From Chloroflexota bacterium (lineage in GTDB: Bacteria > Chloroflexota > Dehalococcoidia > Dehalococcoidales > JACQON01): 61,576 nt of DNA. Position numbers and translations under genes: made by a program. The notes under the pieces are model-generated. The model saw only the letters and a list, made by a program, of their open reading frames with translations. It had not been told where the DNA came from and made no database searches. The DNA is taken from the NCBI GenBank assembly GCA_016202545.1, contig JACQON010000014.1:1-61576 (forward strand). The letters are read 5' to 3'. This document shows, one piece after another, positions 45,346 through 54,056 of the stretch. How positions within the stretch are numbered: position 1 is the first letter of the stretch; each line of letters starts with the position of its first letter.

Positions 45346-45414
45346 TAGGTTTTGGCGTTAGAGTAGGCCTGTTTTTATGACCATGTGGGGATAATTCGGC
45401 CAGGAGGTGAAGAC

Positions 45415-45726
45415 ATGCCGGGATGGAAGTTCATCACCAATCACGCCCTTGTCCTGTGTCTGATTGCCCAGCACCCACGCATAACTGCCAGGGATATCGC
45501 TTCTACCATAGGCATCACTGAGAAGACAACGCGCACTATTATATCCAGTCTTGAGAGTGATGGCTACGTGACCAAAAGACGGGAGGGGAGGCGACTAAAG
45601 TACCGGGTCAACCCTGACTTGCCGCTGCGGGGTGAGACGCAGCAATATAAGGCTGTGGGCGAGCTGCTGCAAGTCCTCGGTTGGAAAAAACGGAAGAGAC
45701 AGGTGAAAGAGGAAACAACCGGTTAA
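45415..45726 (+). CDS. Winged-helix transcriptional regulator
   Basis: About 103 residues from ATG 45415 (AGGAGG eight bases upstream; frame open to 45385). The helix-turn-helix ITARDIASTIGITEKTTRTIISSLESDGYVTKRREGRRLKYRVN is a MarR/ArsR-like wing domain and fills most of the protein. No ligand-binding domain is visible. Divergent from kamA, with the operator candidate between them, so local control of the aminomutase cluster is inferred. Confidence 0.75.
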   Translation: MPGWKFITNHALVLCLIAQHPRITARDIASTIGITEKTTRTIISSLESDGYVTKRREGRRLKYRVNPDLPLRGETQQYKAVGELLQVLGWKKRKRQVKEETTG

Positions 45727-45771
45727 TCGTTCTTCCGGCGCTGTATCCTCAATGGTAAAATCGGCCGGTGG

Positions 45772-46926
45772 CTACGGCACAGAGATAAACCGGGAGATAA
45801 TCAGCGCCAGGTCTTCAATATCTCTCTGATATACGAACTCCTCTTTGCCATGGATGTTGCATTCCGACCTTATTACGCCCAGGCTGAATTCCTGGCCTCC
45901 CCACTCGTGGACGACGTGAGGCAGGTCTCCTGACCCCATCTCGCCGAACTTTCCACTCCGGCCGATGACTTCTTTGATTGCAGCCGCCAGCTCATCCACG
46001 ATGGGGTCCTGGCACGGCGGCACGGTAGGGATGCCGAAGGCTCCGTCCACTTCCCACTCAACGCCGGCCACTGAGGCCAGGGTTTCATCCAACTCTTTTC
46101 TGGCACCCTCCAGGCTTTCCTCGGGGATGAGTCTCCTGTCTATGGAGATGAGGCATTCGTCAGGGACGATATTGACTTTAAGGCCTCCTTTGACCATGTT
46201 GATGTTGAGCCTGGCCTCCATCTGTTTGAGGCCGGTCTCCGGGTGGACCTGAACCCTCGATTTTCGCTTGACCACCTTCTTCTTAAGCTCGAGGAGGGCC
46301 TGCATCAGGAGGGCCGCCTTTTCCACGGCGTTTTCTCCCATATGGGACATTGCCGAGTGGACTGACTTTCCCTTTACCCTGATGTCCATCTGCAGCGCCC
46401 CCAGGCTGGCTATGCCGACGTAGCCGAAACTGGCATCTAGGTTGAAGAGGTAAGCGCCGGCGACCGGCTGCAAATAGCGCGCCAGGTAGCGTAGCTGGCC
46501 GGCCTGTCCCACCTCCTCGTCGGTGGTTATCATCACTGAGATATCATATTTGAGCTGTTTCTCCCTTGTTTCTTCCAGCCCGAGCAGCAGGGCGGTTATC
46601 GCCCCTTTCATGTCGGCTGCCCCGCGACCGTAAATCTTTCCGTCCTCCGCCCTCGGGGTGAAGGCATTCCATCCCTGGGCCGGCACCACGTCAATATGGC
46701 CGTAGAAAATTAGGCGCGGCTTGCCCGGCTGCCGCCGGTGGGCCAGGAGATTAACCCTGTCTCCGGCCCCATCAGTATACTCCCCAGGGATGCCAATCTT
46801 CTGAGTCTCAAAGCCAACCTGGTCAAATAAAGGCACCAGATAGTCAATTAGCCTTTCGTAGTTCAGGCCAGGCGGAACAGAAGTATCGCAGGCAATGATG
46901 TCCCTGGTCACTTTGATATAGTCCAT
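45772..46926 (-). CDS. M20-family metallopeptidase / ArgE-DapE-like deacylase
   Basis: 384 residues. IFYGHIDVVPAQGW supplies metal His and Asp, GRGAADMKGAITALLLG the bridging Asp, TTDEEVGQAGQ the catalytic Glu-Glu, and the dimerisation domain lies at about 175-285. It hydrolyses an N-acylated amino acid or small peptide. It matches the acetylornithine deacetylase/succinyl-diaminopimelate desuccinylase group without a clear choice. It is separate from the kamA cluster, but its strand is the same and hydrolysis of an acetylated beta-lysine product would be conceivable. Confidence 0.85.
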   Translation of the reverse strand: MDYIKVTRDIIACDTSVPPGLNYERLIDYLVPLFDQVGFETQKIGIPGEYTDGAGDRVNLLAHRRQPGKPRLIFYGHIDVVPAQGWNAFTPRAEDGKIYGRGAADMKGAITALLLGLEETREKQLKYDISVMITTDEEVGQAGQLRYLARYLQPVAGAYLFNLDASFGYVGIASLGALQMDIRVKGKSVHSAMSHMGENAVEKAALLMQALLELKKKVVKRKSRVQVHPETGLKQMEARLNINMVKGGLKVNIVPDECLISIDRRLIPEESLEGARKELDETLASVAGVEWEVDGAFGIPTVPPCQDPIVDELAAAIKEVIGRSGKFGEMGSGDLPHVVHEWGGQEFSLGVIRSECNIHGKEEFVYQRDIEDLALIISRFISVP

Positions 46927-46947
46927 TTTGCCCTCCCTTGAGCATTA

Positions 46948-48093
46948 TTACACTCTTCCGGTGGAGTGATGGAGGCTGCCGTGTGATGACTGGCCCGCGG
47001 TTGGCTGCAAAAAACGGCTGCGGAGCTGGCCACAGCCAGAATCGATATCGAGTCCTTTTCCCTGCCGCAGTGTGCAGGCAATACGTAGCCGCCTCAACTC
47101 TTGCTCGAAGGTGAGGATAATGCTCCTATGTGGCGGTCTGAAGCTGCCGTTGGTGGTGGGGTTGGCCGCTATGAGGTTTACATGGCAGTTTAACCCGGCA
47201 ACCAGGCGGGCAAGGGAGCGCGCATCCTCGGTGGAGTCGTTTAGGTTGTCAAAGAGGATGTACTCAAAACTGATGCGGCGGCCGGTGGCCTGGCAATATC
47301 TACGGCAGGCCGGCATAATCTCGTCGAGGGGATACTTTTTGTTGATGGGAACGAGGGTGTTTCGCAGCGTGTTGCTGCTGGCATGGAGGGAGACGGCTAG
47401 CCCTACCTGAAGCTGTTCCCGGCTCAGGCGTTCAATCTGAGGCACCAGTCCGGCGGTGGAGATGACCATGTGCCGCGCACCCAGGTCGAAGCCGTCAGGA
47501 GAGTTCAGCATCTCCATTGCCTGCCACAGGGCGTTGTAGTTGGCCAGAGGCTCACCCATACCCATGAATACCAGGTTGGTGATATGACTCGCCAGTTGAC
47601 CAGAGGCACTTCCAGCCTGGTTGCTGTGGTCTCGCAGCCAGCGGGCGAAGTAGAGCACCTGGTCTATTATCTCGCCGGGCGTCAGGTTGCGCTCAAAGCC
47701 CTGCTGACCGGTGGCGCAAAAGGGACAGCCTACAGGGCAGCCCACCTGAGTTGAGACGCAGACGGTGTAGCGGGACCTGTACCGGCCGGCGGGATAGGGC
47801 ATGAGCGCGGACTCTATAGTCTTGCCATCGGCTAGAGTGAAGAGGACTTTGACTGTGCCATCGTCTCCTATCATCTCATGCGCGGGAACGAGGCTGTGGA
47901 GTCGGACTTTCATCGCCAGGCGCTGGCGGAAGGATTGGGGAAGGTCAGGCATGTCATCGATGAAAAGAGGCAATCTGCGGTATATCCAGGACTGAAGCTG
48001 CGCCGCCCGGTAGACAGGCTCGCTCAGCTCCGCAGCCAGCTCCCGGATTTGGTCGCCGGTGAGGTCAGTGATGCAGATGGGTATCGTTGCCAT
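46948..48093 (-). CDS. rlmN: 23S rRNA (adenine-2503-C2)-methyltransferase
   Basis: Radical-SAM methyltransferase, also modifying some tRNAs. CPVGCPFCATGQQGFERNL carries the three cluster Cys, and VFMGMGEPLANYNALW and the SLHASSNTLR segment are RlmN hallmarks. The methyl-carrying Cys would be in CTLRQGKGLDIDSGCGQL near the C-terminus. 381 residues, slightly longer than usual at the C-terminal end. Complete. Confidence 0.95.
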   Translation of the reverse strand: MATIPICITDLTGDQIRELAAELSEPVYRAAQLQSWIYRRLPLFIDDMPDLPQSFRQRLAMKVRLHSLVPAHEMIGDDGTVKVLFTLADGKTIESALMPYPAGRYRSRYTVCVSTQVGCPVGCPFCATGQQGFERNLTPGEIIDQVLYFARWLRDHSNQAGSASGQLASHITNLVFMGMGEPLANYNALWQAMEMLNSPDGFDLGARHMVISTAGLVPQIERLSREQLQVGLAVSLHASSNTLRNTLVPINKKYPLDEIMPACRRYCQATGRRISFEYILFDNLNDSTEDARSLARLVAGLNCHVNLIAANPTTNGSFRPPHRSIILTFEQELRRLRIACTLRQGKGLDIDSGCGQLRSRFLQPTAGQSSHGSLHHSTGRV

Positions 48094-48165
48094 GGTGTCT
48101 TATCTCTTTTCTACATCATACGGCTAAATGCCATCGCCGGGCAATGTCCCGCCATTTTGGAAAAG

Positions 48166-48212
48166 GCGAGAGAGCCACTCTCCAGAGCCTGGGAGCAACT
48201 CTCTCGCTTTTT
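48166..48212 (-). terminator. Terminator after the cold-shock gene
   Basis: GCGAGAGAG (48166-48174) and CTCTCTCGC (48199-48207) pair perfectly around a 24-base loop that itself folds (CTCTCC/GGGAG). T-runs lie on both sides, so it can work in either direction; on the minus strand it follows the cold-shock gene and precedes rlmN. Confidence 0.65.
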
Positions 48213-48261
48213 CCTGGAAACTGAAATGCTGCTCTAACCCTTATTTGTCAGGTTGGCAGGT

Positions 48262-48489
48262 TCATTGGGCGCAGTGTACTAGTTCTCTATCAATCACCTT
48301 TACATCAATTGCCTGGAGTCCTTTGTGGGTAAGGTCAACTCTGAACTTCACACGCTGTCCTTTTCTAAGCAGGGCGAAGTCCATGTCTTGGACCTGACTG
48401 CGGTGGAAGAACAGGTTGTAACCCCCATCGTTCTTGATAAATCCGAAGCCATATTCTCTTGCTATCCGTCGTATGGAGCCGGTTGACAT
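48262..48489 (-). CDS. Cold-shock-domain protein
   Basis: Seventy-five residues, single OB-fold. GSIRRIAREYGFGFIKNDGGYNLFFHRSQV carries RNP-1-like YGFGFI and RNP-2-like LFFHRS motifs of nucleic-acid binding. The C-terminal half is longer and diverged compared with CspA. ATG 48489 has AGGAGG at seven bases. The 260-base non-coding stretch upstream could be a structured 5' leader as in other cold-shock genes, but I see no defined structure. Confidence 0.88.
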   Translation of the reverse strand: MSTGSIRRIAREYGFGFIKNDGGYNLFFHRSQVQDMDFALLRKGQRVKFRVDLTHKGLQAIDVKVIDRELVHCAQ

Positions 48490-48751
48490 GCTATTACCTC
48501 CTTTTGCTGGCGTGTCATGCTTTTCAGAAAGCATCTCAGCGTATCAAGGTATGTGGGCAGCAGGATGAACCTGTGCCTCATGTATTCATGGACCGTACCG
48601 GGAAGCCTTCCGGCTTCGGTCCCGGTCTTATGGTGGAACAAAATCTTTAGTTGTCTCATTGCAGTGCCGGTGCAACGCTGTGCCTTTTCGGTCCTGGCGT
48701 AAGTTCCCTGTGATAGTAAATTCAGGGCAAATGGGCGCTTGGCCGGGCAAC

Positions 48752-49156
48752 TTACGAGGTGTTTTTGGCTGCCACGGCATGTAACATCGGCGGGTGGCTT
48801 ATCTCCGTTGTCCAGGGAGCGCTCTGTCTCAGTACCACCTGCCATTTATGCCCCCCAAGCTTGGCCAGGTCCACGACCATCTCGTGCATCGGCTCGCGCT
48901 CTGTCAGCGAGTAGAGGTGGGCATTATTGTCAGTATATGCTTCGACTATGCCCTTTTTGGCGAGGTGTGCCAGTGCCCTCTCAACATGTGATTTGCCGCC
49001 GTTATCGCTCAGGGCGTGAATGAGAGCCAGTTTATTAAACCTGGCGCAGGGATGCGCACCAAAGAATTGGAGTAGTTCCAGGCAATAGTGGTTATCTTCG
49101 AACTTTCCGATGAAGTCATCCAGGGATAGACCGTTGCTAGTTTCGGCGTTGCCCAT
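48752..49156 (-). CDS. Winged-helix-like protein, unknown
   Basis: 134 residues. Residues about 20-95 (DNHYCLELLQFFGAHPCARFNKLALIHAL, SHVERALAHLAKKGIVEAYTDNNAHLYSLT) form a wing-helix pattern like DNA-binding domains of small regulators. The C-terminal 40 residues (MHEMVVDLAKLGGHKW...) are an added tail. It follows ftsZ directly on the same strand (24-base gap), the third gene after ftsA-ftsZ. Function unknown; a division-linked regulator is a speculation. Confidence 0.6.
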   Translation of the reverse strand: MGNAETSNGLSLDDFIGKFEDNHYCLELLQFFGAHPCARFNKLALIHALSDNGGKSHVERALAHLAKKGIVEAYTDNNAHLYSLTEREPMHEMVVDLAKLGGHKWQVVLRQSAPWTTEISHPPMLHAVAAKNTS

Positions 49157-49180
49157 ATTGTTCCTCTTAAAGCTCTACCT

Positions 49181-50281
49181 TTAGTTGTGCGACACGCTGG
49201 CCGGGTGATAGCGCTGCCCGTATATGGCCTGACGCTGGCGTATGAAAGGGGGAATGTCAAGCTCATCGTTCTTCAAGCCCTTGAGCATCTGGGCGATTTC
49301 CCTCTCATGCGCGGCGCCGGCAAGCGCATCCCTGGAGGTAAATCCGGTGGCGACAAGGGTGAGCCGGACTTCATTGCCCATGTTCTGGTCAAGCACCACA
49401 CCGAAAATGACGTTTGCCTCGGGGTCAAGTGCTTTGCGGATGACCTCAGCCGCGTTATTGACCTCACACAAGCTCAGGTTGCTGCTGCCGGCGATGTTGA
49501 ACAGTATGCTCTTGGCCCCGCCTACGGAGACGTCTAGCAGTGGGCTGGCCATTGCCTCTCTGGCTGCATCCACGGCGCGGTTCTGGCCTGAGCCGTGGCC
49601 GATTGACATCCAGGCCGGACCGGCATCCTTCATCACCGTCCGCACATCGGCAAAGTCAAGGTTGATGAGGCCGGGAACGGTGATTACTTCGGCGATGGCC
49701 TGCACCCCATGATGGAGTATCTCGTCAGCCATCTTGAAGGCGCTGTCAACGCCTGTTTTCTGGTCGCAGAGGTTGAGCAAGCGGTCATTGGGGACAATAA
49801 CCAAGGTATCTACCTTGTCTAAAAGGCTGGCTATTCCTTCTTCGGCGACTTTGCTGCGGCGGGTGCCTTCGAAGCTGAAGGGCTTGGTGACTACGGCAAT
49901 GGTGAGCGCGCCGCTTTGCTTGGCAAGTTCAGCAACCACCGGTGCTGAGCCGGTGCCGCTGCCGCCGCCCATGCCAGCGGTAATGAACACCATGTCCGCC
50001 CCGGTGACAATCTGCTTTATCTGGTCGCGGCTTTCCTCGGCTGCCTTCTTGCCCAGGGTATGGTCGCCGCCGGCGCCCAGGCCGCGGGTAAGCCGCTCGC
50101 CCAGCTGGACGCGTACCGCCGCTTCAGTAATCTCCAGTTGCTGGGCGTCAGTGTTCATAGCGATGAATTCGACGCCGCGAATCTGCTCGCGGACCATCCG
50201 GGTGATGGCATTGCAGCCTGCGCCGCCCAGGCCGATGACCTTTATCTGCGCCGCACTGGGAACATAGCTTGTTTTAGCCAT
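49181..50281 (-). CDS. ftsZ: Cell-division GTPase FtsZ
   Basis: 366 residues, tubulin-like. GLGGAGCNAITRM, GMGGGSGTGSAPVVAE (GTP loop), NFADVRTV-like NLDFADVRTVM and the T7-type GPAWMSIGHGSGQNRA are all conserved. After the core, the C-terminal linker is short and ends LDIPPFIRQRQAIYGQ, the conserved tail DIPxFxR that binds FtsA. It follows ftsA in the usual order. Confidence 0.97.
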   Translation of the reverse strand: MAKTSYVPSAAQIKVIGLGGAGCNAITRMVREQIRGVEFIAMNTDAQQLEITEAAVRVQLGERLTRGLGAGGDHTLGKKAAEESRDQIKQIVTGADMVFITAGMGGGSGTGSAPVVAELAKQSGALTIAVVTKPFSFEGTRRSKVAEEGIASLLDKVDTLVIVPNDRLLNLCDQKTGVDSAFKMADEILHHGVQAIAEVITVPGLINLDFADVRTVMKDAGPAWMSIGHGSGQNRAVDAAREAMASPLLDVSVGGAKSILFNIAGSSNLSLCEVNNAAEVIRKALDPEANVIFGVVLDQNMGNEVRLTLVATGFTSRDALAGAAHEREIAQMLKGLKNDELDIPPFIRQRQAIYGQRYHPASVSHN

Positions 50282-50308
50282 TTTCTTCTCCTTTATCCTT
50301 GAATTTTA

Positions 50309-51520
50309 TTATTTGGCGAAGAGCTTCATCAACCGGGAAACAAAACGGCGAAGTCCGTTTTCTCTAATTTGCCAGCCTTCGCTCCCTTTGTTCCTCATCT
50401 TCCATAGTAGAAGGCCAACACTGGTAGCATAGGCCGGGTCGTGAAGCGCATCCGAGACGCCATAAAGCTGGACAGGATAGCCGACCCTCACCGGGAGCTT
50501 TGTTACCTGCTCCGCTAGCTCGGCAATGCCGGGCAGGTTAGCTCCACCTCCAGTAAGCACCAGTCCGGCGGGTATCATCCGGGAGTAGTCGGCATTCGGC
50601 AGCTCAAGTAGGATGAGGCGGATGAGTTCCTCAATCCGGACGCCGATGATTTGCGATAGCTCTCTATAGGAGACGCTATGCCCATCGTGGCTCAGCGTCC
50701 GCTCGCTATCAGTGTCCTCTTCCATCCCTGGCACCACGCTGCCATATTTCCTCTTCATTTCCTCGGCCAACTCATAGGAAAGCCCAAGCCCGATGGAAAT
50801 ATCGCGGGTGACCTGATATCCGGCTACGGGCAGGACTGAAGTATGGCAGATGGTGTTGTCCTTAAAGACAGCGATGTCAGTGGTGCCGCCACCGATATCG
50901 GCCAGCATGACGCCGCCCAGCTTCTCCTCATTGCTAAGGACAGCTTCGCCGCTGGCCAGCGGCTCCATTATCAGGTCAGCTACCTCAACGCCGACGCTGC
51001 GGATGCACTTGGTCAGGTTCTGCACCGAAGTTATCGCTGTAGTAATAATGTGAGTTTCGACATCCAGCCGGAAGCCATGCATGCCCACCGGGTTTTTGAC
51101 CCCTTCCTGACCATCCACCGCATAGGTGCGGGGGATGACATGGAGCATCTTCTGCTCATTGGGGAACTTAACACTGCGGGCCACGTCGAGAACGCGCCTC
51201 ATGTCTTCCGGGCGTACCACCTGGTCATTACGGGTGATGGCAATAGCCCCGCGGCTATTCACGGAGTGGATATGCCTGCCGGTGACGCCAATATAGGCTG
51301 ATTCTAGCTTGTAGCCCGCGGTTCGCTCAGCCGCCCTTACCGACCGGTAGATTGAGTCCTTGGCTTCATTGACGTTGACCACCATGCCTTTCTGCAGTCC
51401 AGAGGACGGTGCCACGCCGACGCCGATGATGCGGATGTTATCATCGCCATCGGTATCGGCCATGATAGTGCAGACTTTGGTAGTGCCGACGTCAATGGCA
51501 GCAATCCTGTTTCTTTTCAT
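50309..51520 (-). CDS. ftsA: Cell-division protein FtsA
   Basis: 403 residues, actin-like membrane tether of FtsZ. IAAIDVGTTKVCTI is phosphate loop 1 and LADIGGGTTDIAVF is loop 2. The C-terminal SRLMKLFAK is amphipathic and can serve as the membrane-targeting helix. ATG 51520 has AGGAGG. The ftsZ gene follows after 27 bases, and a small gene precedes it. Confidence 0.96.
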   Translation of the reverse strand: MKRNRIAAIDVGTTKVCTIMADTDGDDNIRIIGVGVAPSSGLQKGMVVNVNEAKDSIYRSVRAAERTAGYKLESAYIGVTGRHIHSVNSRGAIAITRNDQVVRPEDMRRVLDVARSVKFPNEQKMLHVIPRTYAVDGQEGVKNPVGMHGFRLDVETHIITTAITSVQNLTKCIRSVGVEVADLIMEPLASGEAVLSNEEKLGGVMLADIGGGTTDIAVFKDNTICHTSVLPVAGYQVTRDISIGLGLSYELAEEMKRKYGSVVPGMEEDTDSERTLSHDGHSVSYRELSQIIGVRIEELIRLILLELPNADYSRMIPAGLVLTGGGANLPGIAELAEQVTKLPVRVGYPVQLYGVSDALHDPAYATSVGLLLWKMRNKGSEGWQIRENGLRRFVSRLMKLFAK

Positions 51521-51561
51521 GGTTCCTCCTTTCATTTATCTATGCGTTCCTGGAGCCGGGG

Positions 51562-51771
51562 CTACTTCTGGTTCCGGAAGTGGATATTCCACTTGCTGCA
51601 TAGAGTATTAATGTAGTCGCTTGCCTCATGGTCTGCTGCCCGGTGAAGCTCTGCCAGAAAGCCGTGCAGCAGCTCACCGCCGCTCATTCCTGGCTCGGGC
51701 TCCTGAGGCCCCGGAAGGTTGATGAACACAATCTCCGTCATCAGCTTTTGGTACTCTATTGATGTACCCAT
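51562..51771 (-). CDS. Small protein upstream of ftsA, unknown
   Basis: Sixty-nine residues, acidic and helical: LINLPG-like NLPGPQEPEP, then LHGFLAELHRAADHEASDYINTLCSKW. AGGAGG lies upstream, somewhat far (11 bases). It is the first gene of a run with ftsA and ftsZ. The usual ftsQ/div genes are missing, so this may be a lineage-specific division gene or simply a leader gene. No family recognised. Confidence 0.55.
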   Translation of the reverse strand: MGTSIEYQKLMTEIVFINLPGPQEPEPGMSGGELLHGFLAELHRAADHEASDYINTLCSKWNIHFRNQK

Positions 51772-51993
51772 AGGAACTAATACCTCCTTTCTTTTTAGTA
51801 TTGTTGAACCATCTTAGAGCGTGCCAATAGCATCCTCCAAATTTTGTCCTTTCTATTTCAAGATAATCCTGACCAGTTCCATAACCTGGCCTCTGTAATG
51901 CAAGTATTAAATAATTGCTTTATAAAAGCTGAATTACCTATTGCACTATGGATTTTGCTGGAATATAATTGACTACAAAACCGGGGTAGTGCC

Positions 51994-52698
51994 ATGACCG
52001 TCGACGAAAGTCGAAAACGCTTGCCGCCTTATATCTCTTACCGGACTTTCTGCAACTTTGTAGACCGACTTCAAGAAGGTCTGCCGTCCCGCATTGACCG
52101 CAGCTACTGGGGCGACATGATGTCTGGCAGCACCGGTACGCAGCTTTTGGCTGCCCTCCGTTTTCTGGGCCTTGTTGACCCTAATGGCAGGCCAACGGCG
52201 CAACTGAAACAACTGGCTATCGTCAAAGGAGAGCAAAAGACGGAGACCCTGCGCCAGTTGACCTCCGGGGCCTTTAGCTTTGTCTTTCAGAGCTCATTTG
52301 ACCCTGAGAACGCTACCTATTCTCAGTTGCAGGAGCTATTTAACGATGCTTTCCAACCTGCTGAAGATGTTTGCCGCAAGTGCATCAAGTTCTTTGTGGC
52401 TCTAGCCAATGATGCCGAGATACCACTATCGCCGTTCATAACCAAGCGGGTCAGGGCGGGCCATGCTGGCCCTGGAACTAAGGTCTCCACTAAGAAAGGT
52501 GTTTTGAGGACAAAACGGAACGTGTCAATTCCATCAAGTACAGAGGAAATTCCAGAGCAAATTTCCTGGAACAGAATGCTGCTGACCAAGTTTCCCTCTT
52601 TTGACCCGAACTGGAATGATGATGTCAAGCTGAAATGGTTCGCTGCCTTTGATGAGCTGCTCAAAAGGAACCTTCAGGGGGGCGAGCGTTCGGGATGA
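51994..52698 (+). CDS. DUF5343-family protein
   Basis: 234 residues. YISYRTFCNFVDRLQEGLPSRIDRSYWG, then GTQLLAALRFLGLVDPNGRPT and FVFQSSFDPENATYSQLQELF, as in DUF5343 proteins. The fold is probably helical, winged-helix-like at the start. Its codon use looks more A/T-rich than the neighbours and its ribosome-binding site is weak. An accessory gene is possible. No mobility genes are visible around it. Confidence 0.65.
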   Translation: MTVDESRKRLPPYISYRTFCNFVDRLQEGLPSRIDRSYWGDMMSGSTGTQLLAALRFLGLVDPNGRPTAQLKQLAIVKGEQKTETLRQLTSGAFSFVFQSSFDPENATYSQLQELFNDAFQPAEDVCRKCIKFFVALANDAEIPLSPFITKRVRAGHAGPGTKVSTKKGVLRTKRNVSIPSSTEEIPEQISWNRMLLTKFPSFDPNWNDDVKLKWFAAFDELLKRNLQGGERSG

Positions 52699-52716
52699 CA
52701 GGCTGCTTTCAGAGGG

Positions 52717-53124
52717 TCAGGTTTGTTCCTTCGTATACCGGGCGATGGCCCTGGTGGTGATGCCGCCTCTTTCCTTAAACTCCGCCTCCACTGCCATGGA
52801 GACAGGCTGCAGCAGGTGTACCAGGTCACCGAGGATTCGGTTCACGGCGTGCTCTTGCAGTATGCCCACATTCCGGTAAGAGGTCAAATAGTATTTCAGG
52901 GACTTTAGCTCCACCAGGGAGCGCTGCGGAACGTAGCGTATCACCAGCCTGGCAAAATCAGGTAAGCCGGTCCAGGGGCAAACTGAGGTAAACTCATCGG
53001 TGTCATATACTACCTCAGTAGCCGAACCGGGATAGTCGAAGGGAATAGCTTCCAGCACAGCGGCATCAACAGCGTCTTCGCGCTGAATATCAAATCGCCT
53101 TGAAGCGTATTTATCCGCTGCCAT
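52717..53124 (-). CDS. queF: NADPH-dependent 7-cyano-7-deazaguanine (preQ0) reductase
   Basis: 135-residue unimodular QueF making preQ1 for queuosine. The catalytic Cys is in [11 protein letters not shown], with the catalytic Asp exactly seven residues later, as in Que[15 protein letters not shown] binds NADPH. No preQ1 riboswitch is seen in the 77 bases upstream. Its 5' end faces lipA's 3' end on the same strand. Confidence 0.92.
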   Translation of the reverse strand: MAADKYASRRFDIQREDAVDAAVLEAIPFDYPGSATEVVYDTDEFTSVCPWTGLPDFARLVIRYVPQRSLVELKSLKYYLTSYRNVGILQEHAVNRILGDLVHLLQPVSMAVEAEFKERGGITTRAIARYTKEQT

Positions 53125-53201
53125 TTTTGAGACTACTTCCTTGCTTCACCATTCTGGGCCATGTGAGATAAAAAATCAACATCGAGATTATCGTGGAGCG
53201 T

Positions 53202-54056
53202 TCATAAGAACATTTCAGAGGCATGGAAGGAGCTCCGTACCAGCGGGCCAGAAGCCACGCGCCTGAAGCCAAGTTGCTCCCCTAGCTTTTCATATTCGGC
53301 GAACTCCTCCGGGTTGAGGAAACGGGCTACTTCGCGGTGTTTCAGCGAAGGCTGTAAGTACTGGCCAATGGTCAGCAAGTCACACCCTGTCCCCTTAAGG
53401 TCTTCCATTAACCGGATTATCTCCTGCCGGGTTTCACCCAAGCCGAGCATGAATCCCGATTTAGTCAGCAGGTTGCTATTGAGAAGCTTGGCCCGCTTCA
53501 GCAGTTCCAGCGAGCGCTCGTATTTCGCCTGCGGCCGCACTTCGGGATAAAGCCGGGGGACGGTCTCCACGTTGTGGTTGAGGACGGCCGGCGAAGCTTC
53601 AGCTACGGTCTGCAACGCCGGGAAAGAACCACCGAAATCGGGGACGAGCACCTCGACCGGTATGTCAGCGTCGTATTCGTGGATGGCACTGATTACCTGG
53701 GCGAACTGGGAAGCGCCGCCGTCGGTAAGGTCGTCTCTGGTGACCGAAGTGACGACCACGTAGCGGAGCTCCAGGCGGGTTACCGCATCTACAATGTGCT
53801 CCCCCTCCTGCGGGTCAGGCGGCCCCGGTCGGCCGCTTTTCATGGCGCAGAAGGCGCAATGGCGGGTACAGGTCTCGCCCAGGATGATGAAAGCGGCCGT
53901 TTGCCTGCCAAAACACCGTGTGCGGTTGGGGCATCTGGCGCTATCGCACACAGTATGTAGCTTTAAGTCGCGGGTAAGTGCTCTCATCCGGTCCACTATG
54001 GCTGGGTTGAGGGGTGTCAGCTTCAGCCATTCAGGACGTCGAGCGTAGCCAGACAT
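53202..54056 (-). CDS. lipA: Lipoyl synthase
   Basis: 284 residues. CDSARCPNRTRCF supplies the auxiliary cluster (C-x4-C-x5-C), CTRHCAFC the radical-SAM cluster, and the C-terminal VRSSFHA the conserved RSS. Inserts sulfur into octanoyl-GcvH and other lipoyl domains. It overlaps lipB by 34 bases, the last step of the glycine cleavage operon transcript. Confidence 0.96.
   Translation of the reverse strand: MSGYARRPEWLKLTPLNPAIVDRMRALTRDLKLHTVCDSARCPNRTRCFGRQTAAFIILGETCTRHCAFCAMKSGRPGPPDPQEGEHIVDAVTRLELRYVVVTSVTRDDLTDGGASQFAQVISAIHEYDADIPVEVLVPDFGGSFPALQTVAEASPAVLNHNVETVPRLYPEVRPQAKYERSLELLKRAKLLNSNLLTKSGFMLGLGETRQEIIRLMEDLKGTGCDLLTIGQYLQPSLKHREVARFLNPEEFAEYEKLGEQLGFRRVASGPLVRSSFHASEMFL

Noticed and set aside
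52717-53201. preQ1 riboswitch before queF
   Set aside because: The 77 bases between queF and the lipA stop contain no pseudoknot-forming preQ1 motif that I can see.
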